Shown here: in pieces, positions 1 to 6,640 of the stretch
How positions within the stretch are numbered: position 1 is the first letter of the stretch
How the letters are laid out: each line of letters begins with the position of its first letter
Assembly (NCBI GenBank): GCA_005888675.1
Contig: VBBA01000020.1
Location: forward strand, 1 to 7,249
DNA length: 7,249 bases
From: Candidatus Bathyarchaeota archaeon
Lineage (GTDB): Archaea > Thermoproteota > Bathyarchaeia > 40CM-2-53-6
Direction: 5' to 3'
Translations under genes and position numbers: made by a program
Notes under the pieces: generated by a model
What the model saw: the letters and a program-made list of their open reading frames with translations, nothing else
The model's database searches: none
What the model was told of the DNA's origin: nothing

Positions 1-1539
1 TCCTTTCAGTAGTTGTTTGACGTCCGGCTCTTTCTTCTCCTTCGCTAAACGTGTCGAGAAAACCGCTACTTTCGGCAGATATTTTTCGAACACGTCCAAT
101 CTCTTCTTTTCCCGTTCGAGGTGCTCCCGACGGCTGAGATAGATCTTGAGTGATCTTCCACTCTCCCTCAACGCGTTGAGTATTTCGTGCTCCACCTCAG
201 GTCGGTCCGCAATGAACTCCTTTCCTACCGTCTTGTAGGGTATCTTAGTGCTGCAAACATGCACGAAAACTGCGAGCGGAGTCTCACCAGGTATGACCCT
301 GTAATTACGCCAGTCTATCAGCTCGTTTACGACGTTCCATGAAACGTCACTCGCCTCGTCAAATAGCAAGGGAATCTTGTTCGCGAACCTAAAAAGTAGG
401 ATCCTGCCCTCGGCTTGTATGGCTTTCGTGCTTGCTAGGCCTATCTCGACGATGAATGGAAACCCGGCGTACGTGTCAGGTTTCCTCTGTAGAGTTGTGA
501 CGAAGGCTGTTCCGTCATCTATCTGTTCTTGACTGACTCCTAGTTCCTTCTTTATCCCGGTCGCTAGCAGCTCCTCTCCTAAAGGGGAGAGGCATGTGGG
601 GTCCGGGGCGAGAAAGTCCTCGTATGATTTCATCGCTTTGACAAGTTTGAGAACATCGTCGGGTCCCATATTCCGAGGCGTCTTCTTCTGACCTAGTCCT
701 GCGTAATGGAGGAATTTTCTTGCGGTCGTCTCTCCGATTCTTTGGAAGTGGCTTCGGAGGAATTCCTGGAGGCTTTTTGCCTCGGTTATTTTCAATAGTC
801 TTTGGACGGTTTCTACATCGACTCCATGTGGATGTGGAGAGGTCTCGGTCGGCGCTTTCGGAACCTTGGTTGTTCCACGGACGAACTTGTAGAGTCGTCC
901 TCTGGGATCTACGAATGTGATGTTGGCGTACGGAACGATGATCGCGGTCTGCTTCATGTATTCGAGTATCTTGGCCATGGCGCGGCTGTAGTCCGCCTCG
1001 GTCCGGAATTCCACGATCGTTCCGCGCCAGTGTGCCGGGTTCGAGCGCTGTTTGTGCTTGATGATCACGGGCTTGTTCTGTTGGATGTCGATCCGGATTT
1101 GATATTCGACTATTCTCTTCCTTGGGTTGTTGCTTGATGCGATCGTTGCCTCGCTATGGGTTGTTATCTGTCCGTAGAGTAGGGCCATTTTGCCTCCGAG
1201 TCCGAAGGTGCCCCTGGTCTGGCGCAGCTTGTACTTAGATCCGTAGAGGACCTGTCCGAAGGCTGACGGGATAATATCGCCAGGAACCCCTATCCCATTG
1301 TCCTCTACTCTTACCACGTAGGTGCCGGGACCATCCACTGGACCGGACTCCAGGGAGACCCTGACGTAGATATCGGGGGGTATTCCGCCCGTTTCGCATG
1401 CGTCGAGAGAGTTTTCTACCAGTTCGCGGATGGTCGAGTATAATGCTCTAGAGGGGCTTGTGAAGCCCGCGATGTCACGGTTGCGATAGAAGAAGTCGGC
1501 TGCACTAATCTCCTGGAACGCTTCTTGGACGAGTGTCAT
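1..1539 (-). CDS. top6B: DNA topoisomerase VI subunit B (ATPase subunit), C-terminus cut by window edge
   Basis: ATP-binding GHKL subunit of the archaeal type IIB topoisomerase, which with subunit A (the DNA-cleaving Spo11-like partner) passes one duplex through another to relax and decatenate DNA. My translation gives 513 codons from ATG at 1539 with no stop before base 1. The Bergerat fold is clear: N-box ELVENSLDAC at about residues 39-48, DNGIG at 80-84, and the glycine lid TRGTFGLGGK at about 108-117. A helix-two-turn-helix region follows (about 230-310, FLRSHFQRIGETTARKFL), then the transducer domain with RFANKIPLLFDE and CSTKIPYKTVGKE. Lys432 in that last motif matches the switch lysine that touches the ATP gamma-phosphate in characterised Top6B. 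Family members are about 530 residues or more, so only a short tail is missing. The ATG overlaps the upstream KH gene's TGA (ATGA), suggesting coupled translation; an AGGT about 15 nt upstream is only a weak Shine-Dalgarno match. Confidence 0.97.
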   Translation of the reverse strand, partial: MTLVQEAFQEISAADFFYRNRDIAGFTSPSRALYSTIRELVENSLDACETGGIPPDIYVRVSLESGPVDGPGTYVVRVEDNGIGVPGDIIPSAFGQVLYGSKYKLRQTRGTFGLGGKMALLYGQITTHSEATIASSNNPRKRIVEYQIRIDIQQNKPVIIKHKQRSNPAHWRGTIVEFRTEADYSRAMAKILEYMKQTAIIVPYANITFVDPRGRLYKFVRGTTKVPKAPTETSPHPHGVDVETVQRLLKITEAKSLQEFLRSHFQRIGETTARKFLHYAGLGQKKTPRNMGPDDVLKLVKAMKSYEDFLAPDPTCLSPLGEELLATGIKKELGVSQEQIDDGTAFVTTLQRKPDTYAGFPFIVEIGLASTKAIQAEGRILLFRFANKIPLLFDEASDVSWNVVNELIDWRNYRVIPGETPLAVFVHVCSTKIPYKTVGKEFIADRPEVEHEILNALRESGRSLKIYLSRREHLEREKKRLDVFEKYLPKVAVFSTRLAKEKKEPDVKQLLKG

Positions 1540-2129
1540 GGTTTCTTGGCTTGTACCTGTTGGCCTTCCCAGAGGCCCAGTGCCTTCTCCTTCTTCGCCT
1601 CGCTCTTCTTCCTTCGGAGGAATTTATAAACGGTCCCGTGCTGCCTGCCTTTGAGAAGCTTCTCGATGGCATCCTTGGCCGTGGAAACTGACTCATAGCT
1701 TCCAATAATCGAAACCGTGTGCCCGCTTACTGAGACCAGGGTTCCTGTCATCTCCTCGATTATCCTCCGGGTTTTCCCCTCTCTACCGATAATCCGACCA
1801 TCAACACGTCTAATCTCTGCCTCGTTCTTTCCGAAAATGTCATGAAGATCAAGAACATCCAATGTATTGTCCTCATTTACGAGGCTGAGAGCTCTCTCCG
1901 GCGAGAAGCCCCGACCGATTGCGACAACAATGTCCTTCGCCCGCAATGCATTGGATGGATCCTGGGTATCTTTCCTTAGTCTGATGTCCACCAACCCGGT
2001 TTCGCTATCGATGGTGAGATCTACGCCCATGGAGTCCTCGACTCGGGATTTTACCGTTCCCTTCGGTCCCACCAAAACGCCGATGCGATCCTTTGGAATT
2101 GAAGCGTTTACCCTTACTTCTGAGATCAA
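1536..2129 (-). CDS. Two-KH-domain RNA-binding protein, archaeal Pno1/Dim2 family
   Basis: RNA-binding protein of 197 residues, the archaeal relative of eukaryotic Pno1 (Dim2), which acts in maturation of the small ribosomal subunit near the 3' end of its rRNA. The first KH domain has its GxxG loop as GPKG at residues 21-24. The second has GREG at 115-118, preceded by RVDGRIIG and followed by RRIIEEMTGT. Between them lies the family's IGRGFSPERAL segment (about 71-81), and a basic tail begins HGTVYKFLRRKK (about 164-175). The start is TTG, overlapping the rio1 stop as TTGA; no other start codon lies close by, and a GGTG Shine-Dalgarno sequence sits 8 nt upstream. The gene's TGA in turn overlaps the top6B ATG. 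Pairing with rio1 is functionally sensible: in eukaryotes Pno1/Dim2 and Rio kinases act on the same late pre-40S particle. That this holds in archaea is inference from the family. Confidence 0.93.
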   Translation of the reverse strand: MISEVRVNASIPKDRIGVLVGPKGTVKSRVEDSMGVDLTIDSETGLVDIRLRKDTQDPSNALRAKDIVVAIGRGFSPERALSLVNEDNTLDVLDLHDIFGKNEAEIRRVDGRIIGREGKTRRIIEEMTGTLVSVSGHTVSIIGSYESVSTAKDAIEKLLKGRQHGTVYKFLRRKKSEAKKEKALGLWEGQQVQAKKP

Positions 2130-2929
2130 GCCTTGGCCACCCTTTTGACGAATTCTTGAGGAGAGACGGTTTTTACCTTGAACTGGCTGAAGTAATGATT
2201 CAAGTTTTCGATGTCTCGCTCGAGGAAGGCTTGCGCTTGCGGATGCTCCGTGGTGACCGCTTGACCGAAGTCGATCAGTACAGGATAACCATTCGGCACC
2301 ATTATGTTGTATTCACTGAGATCCCCATGCACCAGTTTGGCCTTCCTATAGAGCTGCTTGACGATGCCAAGAATAGCTTTGTACCATCCAGTGGGGGACG
2401 AGAGGGGCACGTCTCTGAGCAATGGTGCTGGCTTGCCGTCTTTCCCGATGAAGCTCAGGACGAGGACATTCTTTTCCACGGCTATTGGGGTTGGAACGTT
2501 GATTCCTGCTTCTTGGGCAAGTTGGAGGTTCTTGTATTCCTTGAGCGTCCACATGTCGACAATATCCGCGGTCGAATGCGGTATCTCCCTGAATCTCTGG
2601 TCGCCAACAAGATATTTGAGCCGGCCCTGTCGGAAGATGGCCGAGGTTGTGAGGAAGATCTTGATGGCCACCTCACCACCTTCGCCGTCGGTTCCTCGGT
2701 ACACTCTGCTTTCTTTTCCGGACTTGATGACACCGTGAATCTCTTTCAGTTTTCCCGTGTTCAGTAGTCTTAGGACGGTCATTATCGTCCGTCGATCAAA
2801 GACCTCTTCGAGAGTGTCTAGGTTTTCGCTCCGCTTATTCTTCATTCTAGACTCTCTGTCGTATCGCACCTCTTGCTTGAGGAGCCGCTGGTCAACCTTC
2901 TCCCTTGTCAGATGCTTACGCCAGCCCAC
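2126..2929 (-). CDS. rio1: RIO1-type atypical serine/threonine protein kinase/ATPase
   Basis: RIO-family kinase of 267 residues, acting in the cytoplasm in late small-ribosomal-subunit maturation. The basic, helical N-terminus (about 1-50) lacks the winged-helix domain of RIO2, which favours RIO1. Visible kinase parts in order: nucleotide loop SGKESRVYRG (70-79); ATP lysine in VAIKIF (Lys90); the RIO1-type flexible loop around FRQGRLKYLVGDQRFRE (99-115); catalytic loop LVHGDLSEYN with Asp203 and Asn208; metal-binding IDFGQAV with Asp220. There is no activation loop or substrate lobe beyond this, as expected for RIO kinases. The start is GTG, the first possible start after an in-frame TGA at 2945-2947. 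I see no Shine-Dalgarno sequence before it, so a very short or absent leader is possible. The stop overlaps the TTG start of the KH gene by 4 nt, so the two are probably co-translated. Confidence 0.95.
   Translation of the reverse strand: MGWRKHLTREKVDQRLLKQEVRYDRESRMKNKRSENLDTLEEVFDRRTIMTVLRLLNTGKLKEIHGVIKSGKESRVYRGTDGEGGEVAIKIFLTTSAIFRQGRLKYLVGDQRFREIPHSTADIVDMWTLKEYKNLQLAQEAGINVPTPIAVEKNVLVLSFIGKDGKPAPLLRDVPLSSPTGWYKAILGIVKQLYRKAKLVHGDLSEYNIMVPNGYPVLIDFGQAVTTEHPQAQAFLERDIENLNHYFSQFKVKTVSPQEFVKRVAKA
2137..2142 (-). promoter_or_regulatory. Ribosome binding site for the KH-domain gene
   Basis: On the minus strand the sequence reads GGGTGG, with GGTG ending 8 nt before the TTG at 2129. It matches the archaeal anti-Shine-Dalgarno complement (AGGAGGTGATC) over its core. 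It lies inside the end of rio1 and supports TTG as the true start of the KH gene. Confidence 0.6.
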
Positions 2930-2944
2930 TATAACCGAAAAACT

Positions 2945-3031
2945 TCATCTAGCATATCCCTGATCTGCGGTGCATATCTGAAGTTTGGGGAAAGTATGGA
3001 CCAGTTTCCCATCCTTCTCTTCAACATTCAT
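2945..3031 (-). CDS. Doubtful 28-codon small reading frame upstream of rio1
   Basis: On the minus strand, ATG at 3031 opens a 28-codon frame (begins MNVEEKDGKLVHTF, ends DQGYAR) that stops with TGA at 2945-2947, 15 nt before the rio1 GTG and in the same frame as rio1. The frame stays open upstream of the ATG as far as a TAG near the livM end. I recognise no domain or family, and there is no good Shine-Dalgarno sequence. It could be a leader peptide, a remnant, or chance; a frame this short is expected by chance in 148 bp. It is listed because it fills most of the spacer between livM and rio1. Confidence 0.12.
   Translation of the reverse strand: MNVEEKDGKLVHTFPKLQICTADQGYAR
2952..2978 (-). 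promoter_or_regulatory. Two GATATGC copies upstream of rio1, weak TATA-box candidates
   Basis: The 7-mer GATATGC occurs twice on the minus strand, at 2972-2978 and 2952-2958, exactly 20 bp apart. The nearer copy is centred about 26 bp before the rio1 GTG, the usual archaeal TATA-to-transcription-start distance. Use of it would make a leaderless rio1 mRNA, consistent with the missing Shine-Dalgarno sequence. The match to a TATA box is poor, so this is a weak candidate. Confidence 0.2.
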
Positions 3032-3073
3032 CCGGCTATTCCAATCATGAACGAAAATCAGCCCGGGGCCGTC

Positions 3074-3084
3074 TTATCTATATA
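3074..3084 (-). promoter_or_regulatory. Candidate TATA box for the rio1-KH-top6B operon
   Basis: The minus strand reads CTATATAGATA across the last codons and TAG stop of livM, the most AT-rich patch before rio1, with a purine-rich stretch (CGAAACAGA) just upstream where a BRE would sit. A start site about 25 nt on would fall near 3050 and give a leader of about 120 nt. Overlap with the livM coding end means the match could be incidental. Confidence 0.3.
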
Positions 3085-4208
3085 GTCTGTTTCGCGGGCT
3101 GGCTTTTTTCATCGTCGACCGGGTTGACACTCGATTCCATAATATGGCCTAGCACCGACCTCGGCAGGGTTAGTGTTGGCTTCTCGGGCAGAATCCCGTC
3201 AGGTCTAACCACGAGAATCCCAATTAATAACGCTGCAAACATGATGTACTCTAACCAATTAACGTCGACAGGTATGAATGGTTGAAAATTGAACTTCACC
3301 TGGTCGACGGCCTTGAGTAAGAGGGTGAATGAAAATGCGCCAAGTGCAACACCAGCATTGTTTGCGGCTCCGCCAAGGATTAGAATAACCCAAATCCAGA
3401 AGGTCCAAGTCACTCTCGTCCAAGTCTCAGCTCCGACAGATCCCAAGTAGAATGTCAACAGGGCGCCTGCCATTCCGCTAATCGCGGAAGCCACAACTAT
3501 CACTTTCCTCCTGATAGCGACGTCGTTCTTTCCAAGCGACCTAGAAGCTAGCTCACTATCCCTAATCGCTCTAAGAGTTCTTCCCAATGGTGATCTGACC
3601 ACTTTCTCGCAATATACGAACACGAGCAATGCAAAGGCGCCCAAGACTAGCAAAACGACAACATCCCTGACACCTATTTCGTCTCCGAAGAACCATCCGA
3701 ATACGTTGGGAACTTCAATGCCTTGAGTACCGCCTATGATTGGCTCATATCCAGACAGTATGATCTGGAAAAACTGGGCAGCCGCAAGTAGCAACATTCC
3801 GAGATAGTCCTCTCGCAACCTTATCGCAGGAAATGAGGCAGCAAAACCCAAGACCGCTCCTACTACCGCTGCCACAAGCATCCCAAACAGTAGAATCCCA
3901 ATCGATAGCCCAGGGTTGTGAGTCAGCGCAGCATCGATTTGAGGGATCACTTGGTAGATGTACCCAGTATAGTTACCATGCGTATTTATCATGAGGACAA
4001 ACGCAGCCAGCTGACCTGAAGCTGAACCAGCAGCGGCCGCACCCGCGGCGACAAACATCACTTTCCCAAAGTTTGGAATCCCTGCGTATCCAGCCTCAAG
4101 ATTGAGCGTAAGGCTGACGACGAGGAAGAGCGAGTAAAGCGTGAGAAGATCGATTGAAAACCTGACTACGTCGATTCCGAAGAGTTGGATAATAGGAACC
4201 ATCGCCAC
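3078..4208 (-). CDS. livM: Branched-chain amino acid-type ABC transporter permease, LivM family
   Basis: Integral membrane permease of 376 residues; with LivH it forms the channel of a Liv/HAAT-class importer. Several hydrophobic segments run from about residue 20 to 335. Family marks are AGYAGIPNFGKVMF near 39-52, GGTQGI (159-164), the cytoplasmic EAA-like loop SPLGRTLRAIRDSELASRSLG (206-226) that docks the ATPase, LGGAANNAGVALGAF (278-292), and the closing RPDGILPEKP (335-344). Odd points are a polar stretch at about 75-100 (NTHGNYTGYIYQV) between two membrane segments, probably an external loop, and a hydrophilic tail of about 35 residues. The GTG at 4208 was chosen because a GGGGTGA ribosome binding site ends 7 nt before it; ATG two codons later is the alternative. 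The gene follows livH with no spacer. Substrate is not readable from the permease. Confidence 0.93.
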   Translation of the reverse strand: MAMVPIIQLFGIDVVRFSIDLLTLYSLFLVVSLTLNLEAGYAGIPNFGKVMFVAAGAAAAGSASGQLAAFVLMINTHGNYTGYIYQVIPQIDAALTHNPGLSIGILLFGMLVAAVVGAVLGFAASFPAIRLREDYLGMLLLAAAQFFQIILSGYEPIIGGTQGIEVPNVFGWFFGDEIGVRDVVVLLVLGAFALLVFVYCEKVVRSPLGRTLRAIRDSELASRSLGKNDVAIRRKVIVVASAISGMAGALLTFYLGSVGAETWTRVTWTFWIWVILILGGAANNAGVALGAFSFTLLLKAVDQVKFNFQPFIPVDVNWLEYIMFAALLIGILVVRPDGILPEKPTLTLPRSVLGHIMESSVNPVDDEKSQPAKQTI

Positions 4209-5195
4209 TCAGGACTCACCCCTTGTTAGCTTCGCCATTGAGTGGTATAACCGTCTAAGTTGAGACGCGAAAGAAGGATATGCCTTGACAAACATCCTGT
4301 GCCAATCGATGGAAGTGATACCTTTGGGCAATACTAGCAGAGTCACAACCATGATGATCAGTGGGATTCCTTTTTGATAAATTCCAACCCAAGACCCAAG
4401 TTGATCTAGCGCAACCTTGGTGACAAGAACCTCGCTGGCACCAATTATCAGTCCTCCTAGTACAGAGCCATAGATGCTGGCGAGTCCTCCCAGTACACTT
4501 GCAGCGAAGATTTCCACTATTAGATTCGAGCCGCCTGTAATCCCTCCTGGGAGCCAGAGGACATAGTACGAACCTGACATTGCCGCGAAGCCTCCCGCCA
4601 ATAACCACGCAAAAACGTATACCCTCTCCACATTTATGCCCACCACTCGGGCGAGGCTGGGGTTCTCAACTGACGCTCGCATAGCAACGCCGAGTTTGCT
4701 CTGTGTTAGTAGAAGGAAAACGGCAAGCGTTACGATACCGAGCGAAATTGGAGCCACATATACTATTCCTGCCGTGCCAAACAGCGTGAAAGAGTCAGGA
4801 ATCGGGTAGAATTGCTTGCTGTCAATAAACGCGTAACGTGACGTTAGGTAGTCGGAGTATATCCCAAATATCCCGACGAATGCAATATCAACGGCGAGTG
4901 TCGCGATCATTAGAGCGACCAACGACGAGCCCCTTTTAGATAGAATCCGAAGAACTCCTAGATACATGGAGACCGATGCGACGGCACCCAGCGCGAAGGC
5001 TATAGGTGCTGACGCGTAAGGACTTATCTTTTGAATGCGATAGAGTGCGAAGGCAGTGTACATTCCAATCGTGACGAAAGAACCGTATGCGAAGTTCGGA
5101 ACCTTCGTAGTGAGATACGTTAGAGTAAGGCCGAGTGCCATCAGACCAAAAAGGGACGCATAAACAATGGTATCTGTGACAAAGGCTTCGACCAA
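4209..5195 (-). CDS. livH: Branched-chain amino acid-type ABC transporter permease, LivH family
   Basis: Integral membrane permease of 328 residues, partner of LivM in the same importer; the length is slightly above the usual 290-310. It has about eight hydrophobic segments. Family marks are the first-helix region LFGLMALGLTLTYL (15-28), then VPNFAYGSFVTIGMY (32-46), the EAA-like ATPase-docking loop SKLGVAMRASVENPSLARVVGI (166-187), the VLGGLASIYGSVLGGLIIG segment (234-252), and LPKGI (289-293) at the end of the last helix. About 35 further residues form a basic cytoplasmic tail. The start is TTG with AGGTGA 4 nt upstream; the frame is open upstream to a TAA in the promoter region but offers no other start codon. 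The TGA stop is followed immediately by the livM GTG. First gene of the leftward transcript from the shared divergent promoter. Confidence 0.94.
   Translation of the reverse strand: MVEAFVTDTIVYASLFGLMALGLTLTYLTTKVPNFAYGSFVTIGMYTAFALYRIQKISPYASAPIAFALGAVASVSMYLGVLRILSKRGSSLVALMIATLAVDIAFVGIFGIYSDYLTSRYAFIDSKQFYPIPDSFTLFGTAGIVYVAPISLGIVTLAVFLLLTQSKLGVAMRASVENPSLARVVGINVERVYVFAWLLAGGFAAMSGSYYVLWLPGGITGGSNLIVEIFAASVLGGLASIYGSVLGGLIIGASEVLVTKVALDQLGSWVGIYQKGIPLIIMVVTLLVLPKGITSIDWHRMFVKAYPSFASQLRRLYHSMAKLTRGES
4216..4222 (-). promoter_or_regulatory. Ribosome binding site for livM
   Basis: The minus strand reads GGGGTGA within the last codons of livH. Its GGTGA core pairs with the archaeal 16S rRNA 3' end and ends 7 nt before the GTG at 4208, which decides for GTG over the ATG at 4202 (13 nt away). 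Confidence 0.65.
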
Positions 5196-5272
5196 GTATT
5201 CACCTAGATTGTCATGAGTCCCAAACTCTAATATAGCTTATATGCCGTCAGCGTGAAAACCAATCTGCAAAA
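5196..5272. promoter_or_regulatory. Divergent promoter region between livH and the binding-protein gene
   Basis: All control signals for both halves of the transporter must fit in or near this 77-bp spacer. At 5231-5243 lies ATATA-GCT-TATAT, a perfect 5-bp inverted repeat with a 3-bp centre, so a TATA-like element is presented in both directions. Rightward, the TATAT arm lies about 32 bp before the TTG at 5273, which leaves only a few nucleotides of leader. Leftward, the other arm lies about 38 bp before the livH TTG, leaving room for its ribosome binding site. Whether one TBP site serves both directions, or two sites overlap, cannot be told by eye. I see no longer palindrome that would clearly be a regulator operator. 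Confidence 0.6.
5200..5205 (-). promoter_or_regulatory. Ribosome binding site for livH
   Basis: The minus strand reads AGGTGA, a six-base match to the anti-Shine-Dalgarno complement, 4 nt before TTG at 5195. The spacing is short, but no other start codon lies in reach, so it supports TTG as the livH start. Confidence 0.6.
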
Positions 5273-6592
5273 TTGCAACCCTCAACACCTTCAACAAAGT
5301 CCGCTGGAAGAACCATTTCTCTCGTTGTAGGCATAATAATGCTGATCGTTGGGGCGGGAGTAGGTGCTGGCATCACTTATGCAGGCCTGCGACTCAACCC
5401 AACCGGTTCAGGAGCAGTCTGTTCCTCCAATCAAACATTGACAATTGGGGAACTCCTCGATTTGTCATCGGACCTTGCCAGCCAAGGCACACGTGCAAAG
5501 GATTCTTCCATACTAGCCATTGAAGACATCAATGCGTTCCTTTCCGCAGCAGGATGCAATCTAAGATTCGCCAATTCAGTCACTGACTATGCCCTTGACG
5601 ATTCTAAAGCTCTCACTGCAATAACATCGTTTGCAGCCTCCGGAATCCAGGTTGTCGTAGGTCCTTTGAATAGCGGCTCCGCCGCGGCCATATTGCAGTA
5701 TGCAAACTCGAACCACATCGTCCTGATCAGCCCATCATCGACCTCAGTCGCTTTGTCCATCGCCGACGATTATTTGTTTCGAACGGCCCCTAACGATCGA
5801 TGGCAAGGGCAGGCTGACGCAAGGATGATGAGAGATAGACAAGCAAATGCGGTGATCATAGTACAGAGACACGATGCCTATGGCGACGCCTTGGCAAATG
5901 CCACGGGTGCTTATTTCAAAGTTGACGGCGGAACCGTCATTGACACAATCCCATACGCCAAGACACTTACCACGTTCAGTACCGTGCTTGACCAAGTTCA
6001 ATCGGACTACAATACCTACCACACCGCCAATCCAACTGCGAAAATAGCTCTTGACTTCATATCTTTCGAAGAATTCGGGGCAATGATACTACAGGCCAAG
6101 AACAATTATCCGTCCTTTCCATGGTCAACTCCATGGTTCGGAGTCGATGGCGAGGCACAGGACGCAGTAATAACAAATTCGACCTACGGTGGCCCAGTTG
6201 CTCAAGTAATTCTCCCGTCTACCTTGTACGGATTTCTGAACAACACCAAGACGCAAGCGCTCTTTACCAAGTTCGCAAGTAGATTTCCGGGCAACATTTG
6301 CGACGCATACTGTTTAGGAACTTATGACGATCTGTGGATCGCCGCACTCGCTACACTCCAAGCCGGAAGCTACAGCGGCACGGCGATAAAGTCAGTCATG
6401 CTAACAGTAGCCAACAACTTCTACGGTGTGACCGGACCCAATCAGCTGGAAGCCAGCGGAGACCGAGTAGCTACAATCTACCAAATCTGGAAAGTTGTCA
6501 CCTCAGGGACCAGCCAAACATGGGTCTACGCAGGAGTCTGGGACGCTGCTTCCGATGCAGTGAACTGGTCCAATGCTCCTCCGTCACTGTAG
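5273..6592 (+). CDS. livK: Membrane-anchored substrate-binding protein of a branched-chain amino acid-type ABC importer
   Basis: Extracellular solute receptor of 439 residues, the periplasmic-binding-protein type I fold used by Liv/amide/urea importers. Residues 14-38 form one hydrophobic segment after a short basic N-terminus (Lys9, Arg13). There is no lipobox cysteine, so an uncleaved membrane anchor with the receptor outside is likely. The receptor begins LTIGELLDLSSDLASQG (56-72). Typical family parts follow: VVVGPLNSGSA (127-137), HIVLISPSSTSVAL (148-161; the Ser/Thr run usually lines the ligand site), LFRTAPND (168-175) and DAYGDALA (201-208). Four cysteines (50, 95, 343, 347) could form disulfides. 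The start is TTG, the first possible start after an in-frame TAG at 5234-5236, with no Shine-Dalgarno sequence. The ligand could be branched-chain amino acids, but related receptors take amides, urea or other amino acids, so the symbol marks family, not proven substrate. Confidence 0.92.
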   Translation: MQPSTPSTKSAGRTISLVVGIIMLIVGAGVGAGITYAGLRLNPTGSGAVCSSNQTLTIGELLDLSSDLASQGTRAKDSSILAIEDINAFLSAAGCNLRFANSVTDYALDDSKALTAITSFAASGIQVVVGPLNSGSAAAILQYANSNHIVLISPSSTSVALSIADDYLFRTAPNDRWQGQADARMMRDRQANAVIIVQRHDAYGDALANATGAYFKVDGGTVIDTIPYAKTLTTFSTVLDQVQSDYNTYHTANPTAKIALDFISFEEFGAMILQAKNNYPSFPWSTPWFGVDGEAQDAVITNSTYGGPVAQVILPSTLYGFLNNTKTQALFTKFASRFPGNICDAYCLGTYDDLWIAALATLQAGSYSGTAIKSVMLTVANNFYGVTGPNQLEASGDRVATIYQIWKVVTSGTSQTWVYAGVWDAASDAVNWSNAPPSL

Positions 6593-6599
6593 AACGAAA

Positions 6600-6610
6600 A
6601 CCAAAATACC
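6600..6610 (+). promoter_or_regulatory. Weak candidate TATA box for livG
   Basis: ACCAAAATACC, preceded by the purine-rich ACGAAAA, lies about 35 bp before the livG ATG. A start site about 26 bp downstream would leave a leader under 10 nt, fitting the absence of a Shine-Dalgarno sequence before livG. The element is short and livG could simply be read from the upstream gene. Confidence 0.25.
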
Positions 6611-6629
6611 TTCTTTTCTCTCTTTTTTT
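6611..6629 (+). terminator. Pyrimidine/T-rich tract, probable archaeal transcription terminator after livK
   Basis: The coding strand has a 19-base run of only T and C ending in seven T, starting 19 nt after the binding-protein stop. Archaeal RNA polymerase terminates on such U-rich tracts without a hairpin. It sits before livG, so partial termination could lower ATPase mRNA relative to the binding protein, which importers need in excess. The effect is inferred. Confidence 0.5.
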
Positions 6630-6640
6630 ATGTGCCTTAT

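Noticed and set aside
802..1137. Plus-strand open frame of 111 codons
   Set aside because: It is antisense to top6B, whose frame is unbroken and carries strong family motifs through this region.
2093..2767. Long plus-strand open frame of 224 codons opposite rio1
   Set aside because: It lies wholly antisense to a clear RIO1 kinase with all catalytic motifs. Its translation resembles no family, and it arises from the codon pattern of the real gene.
3061..3070. GC-rich palindrome-like GCCCGGGGCC after livM, considered as a hairpin terminator or operator
   Set aside because: The perfect core is only CCCGGG, with no loop and no T tract on the minus strand after it, so neither reading is supported.
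4255..4608. Minus-strand 117-codon frame inside livH
   Set aside because: It is a shifted frame of livH, whose own frame shows the permease motifs.
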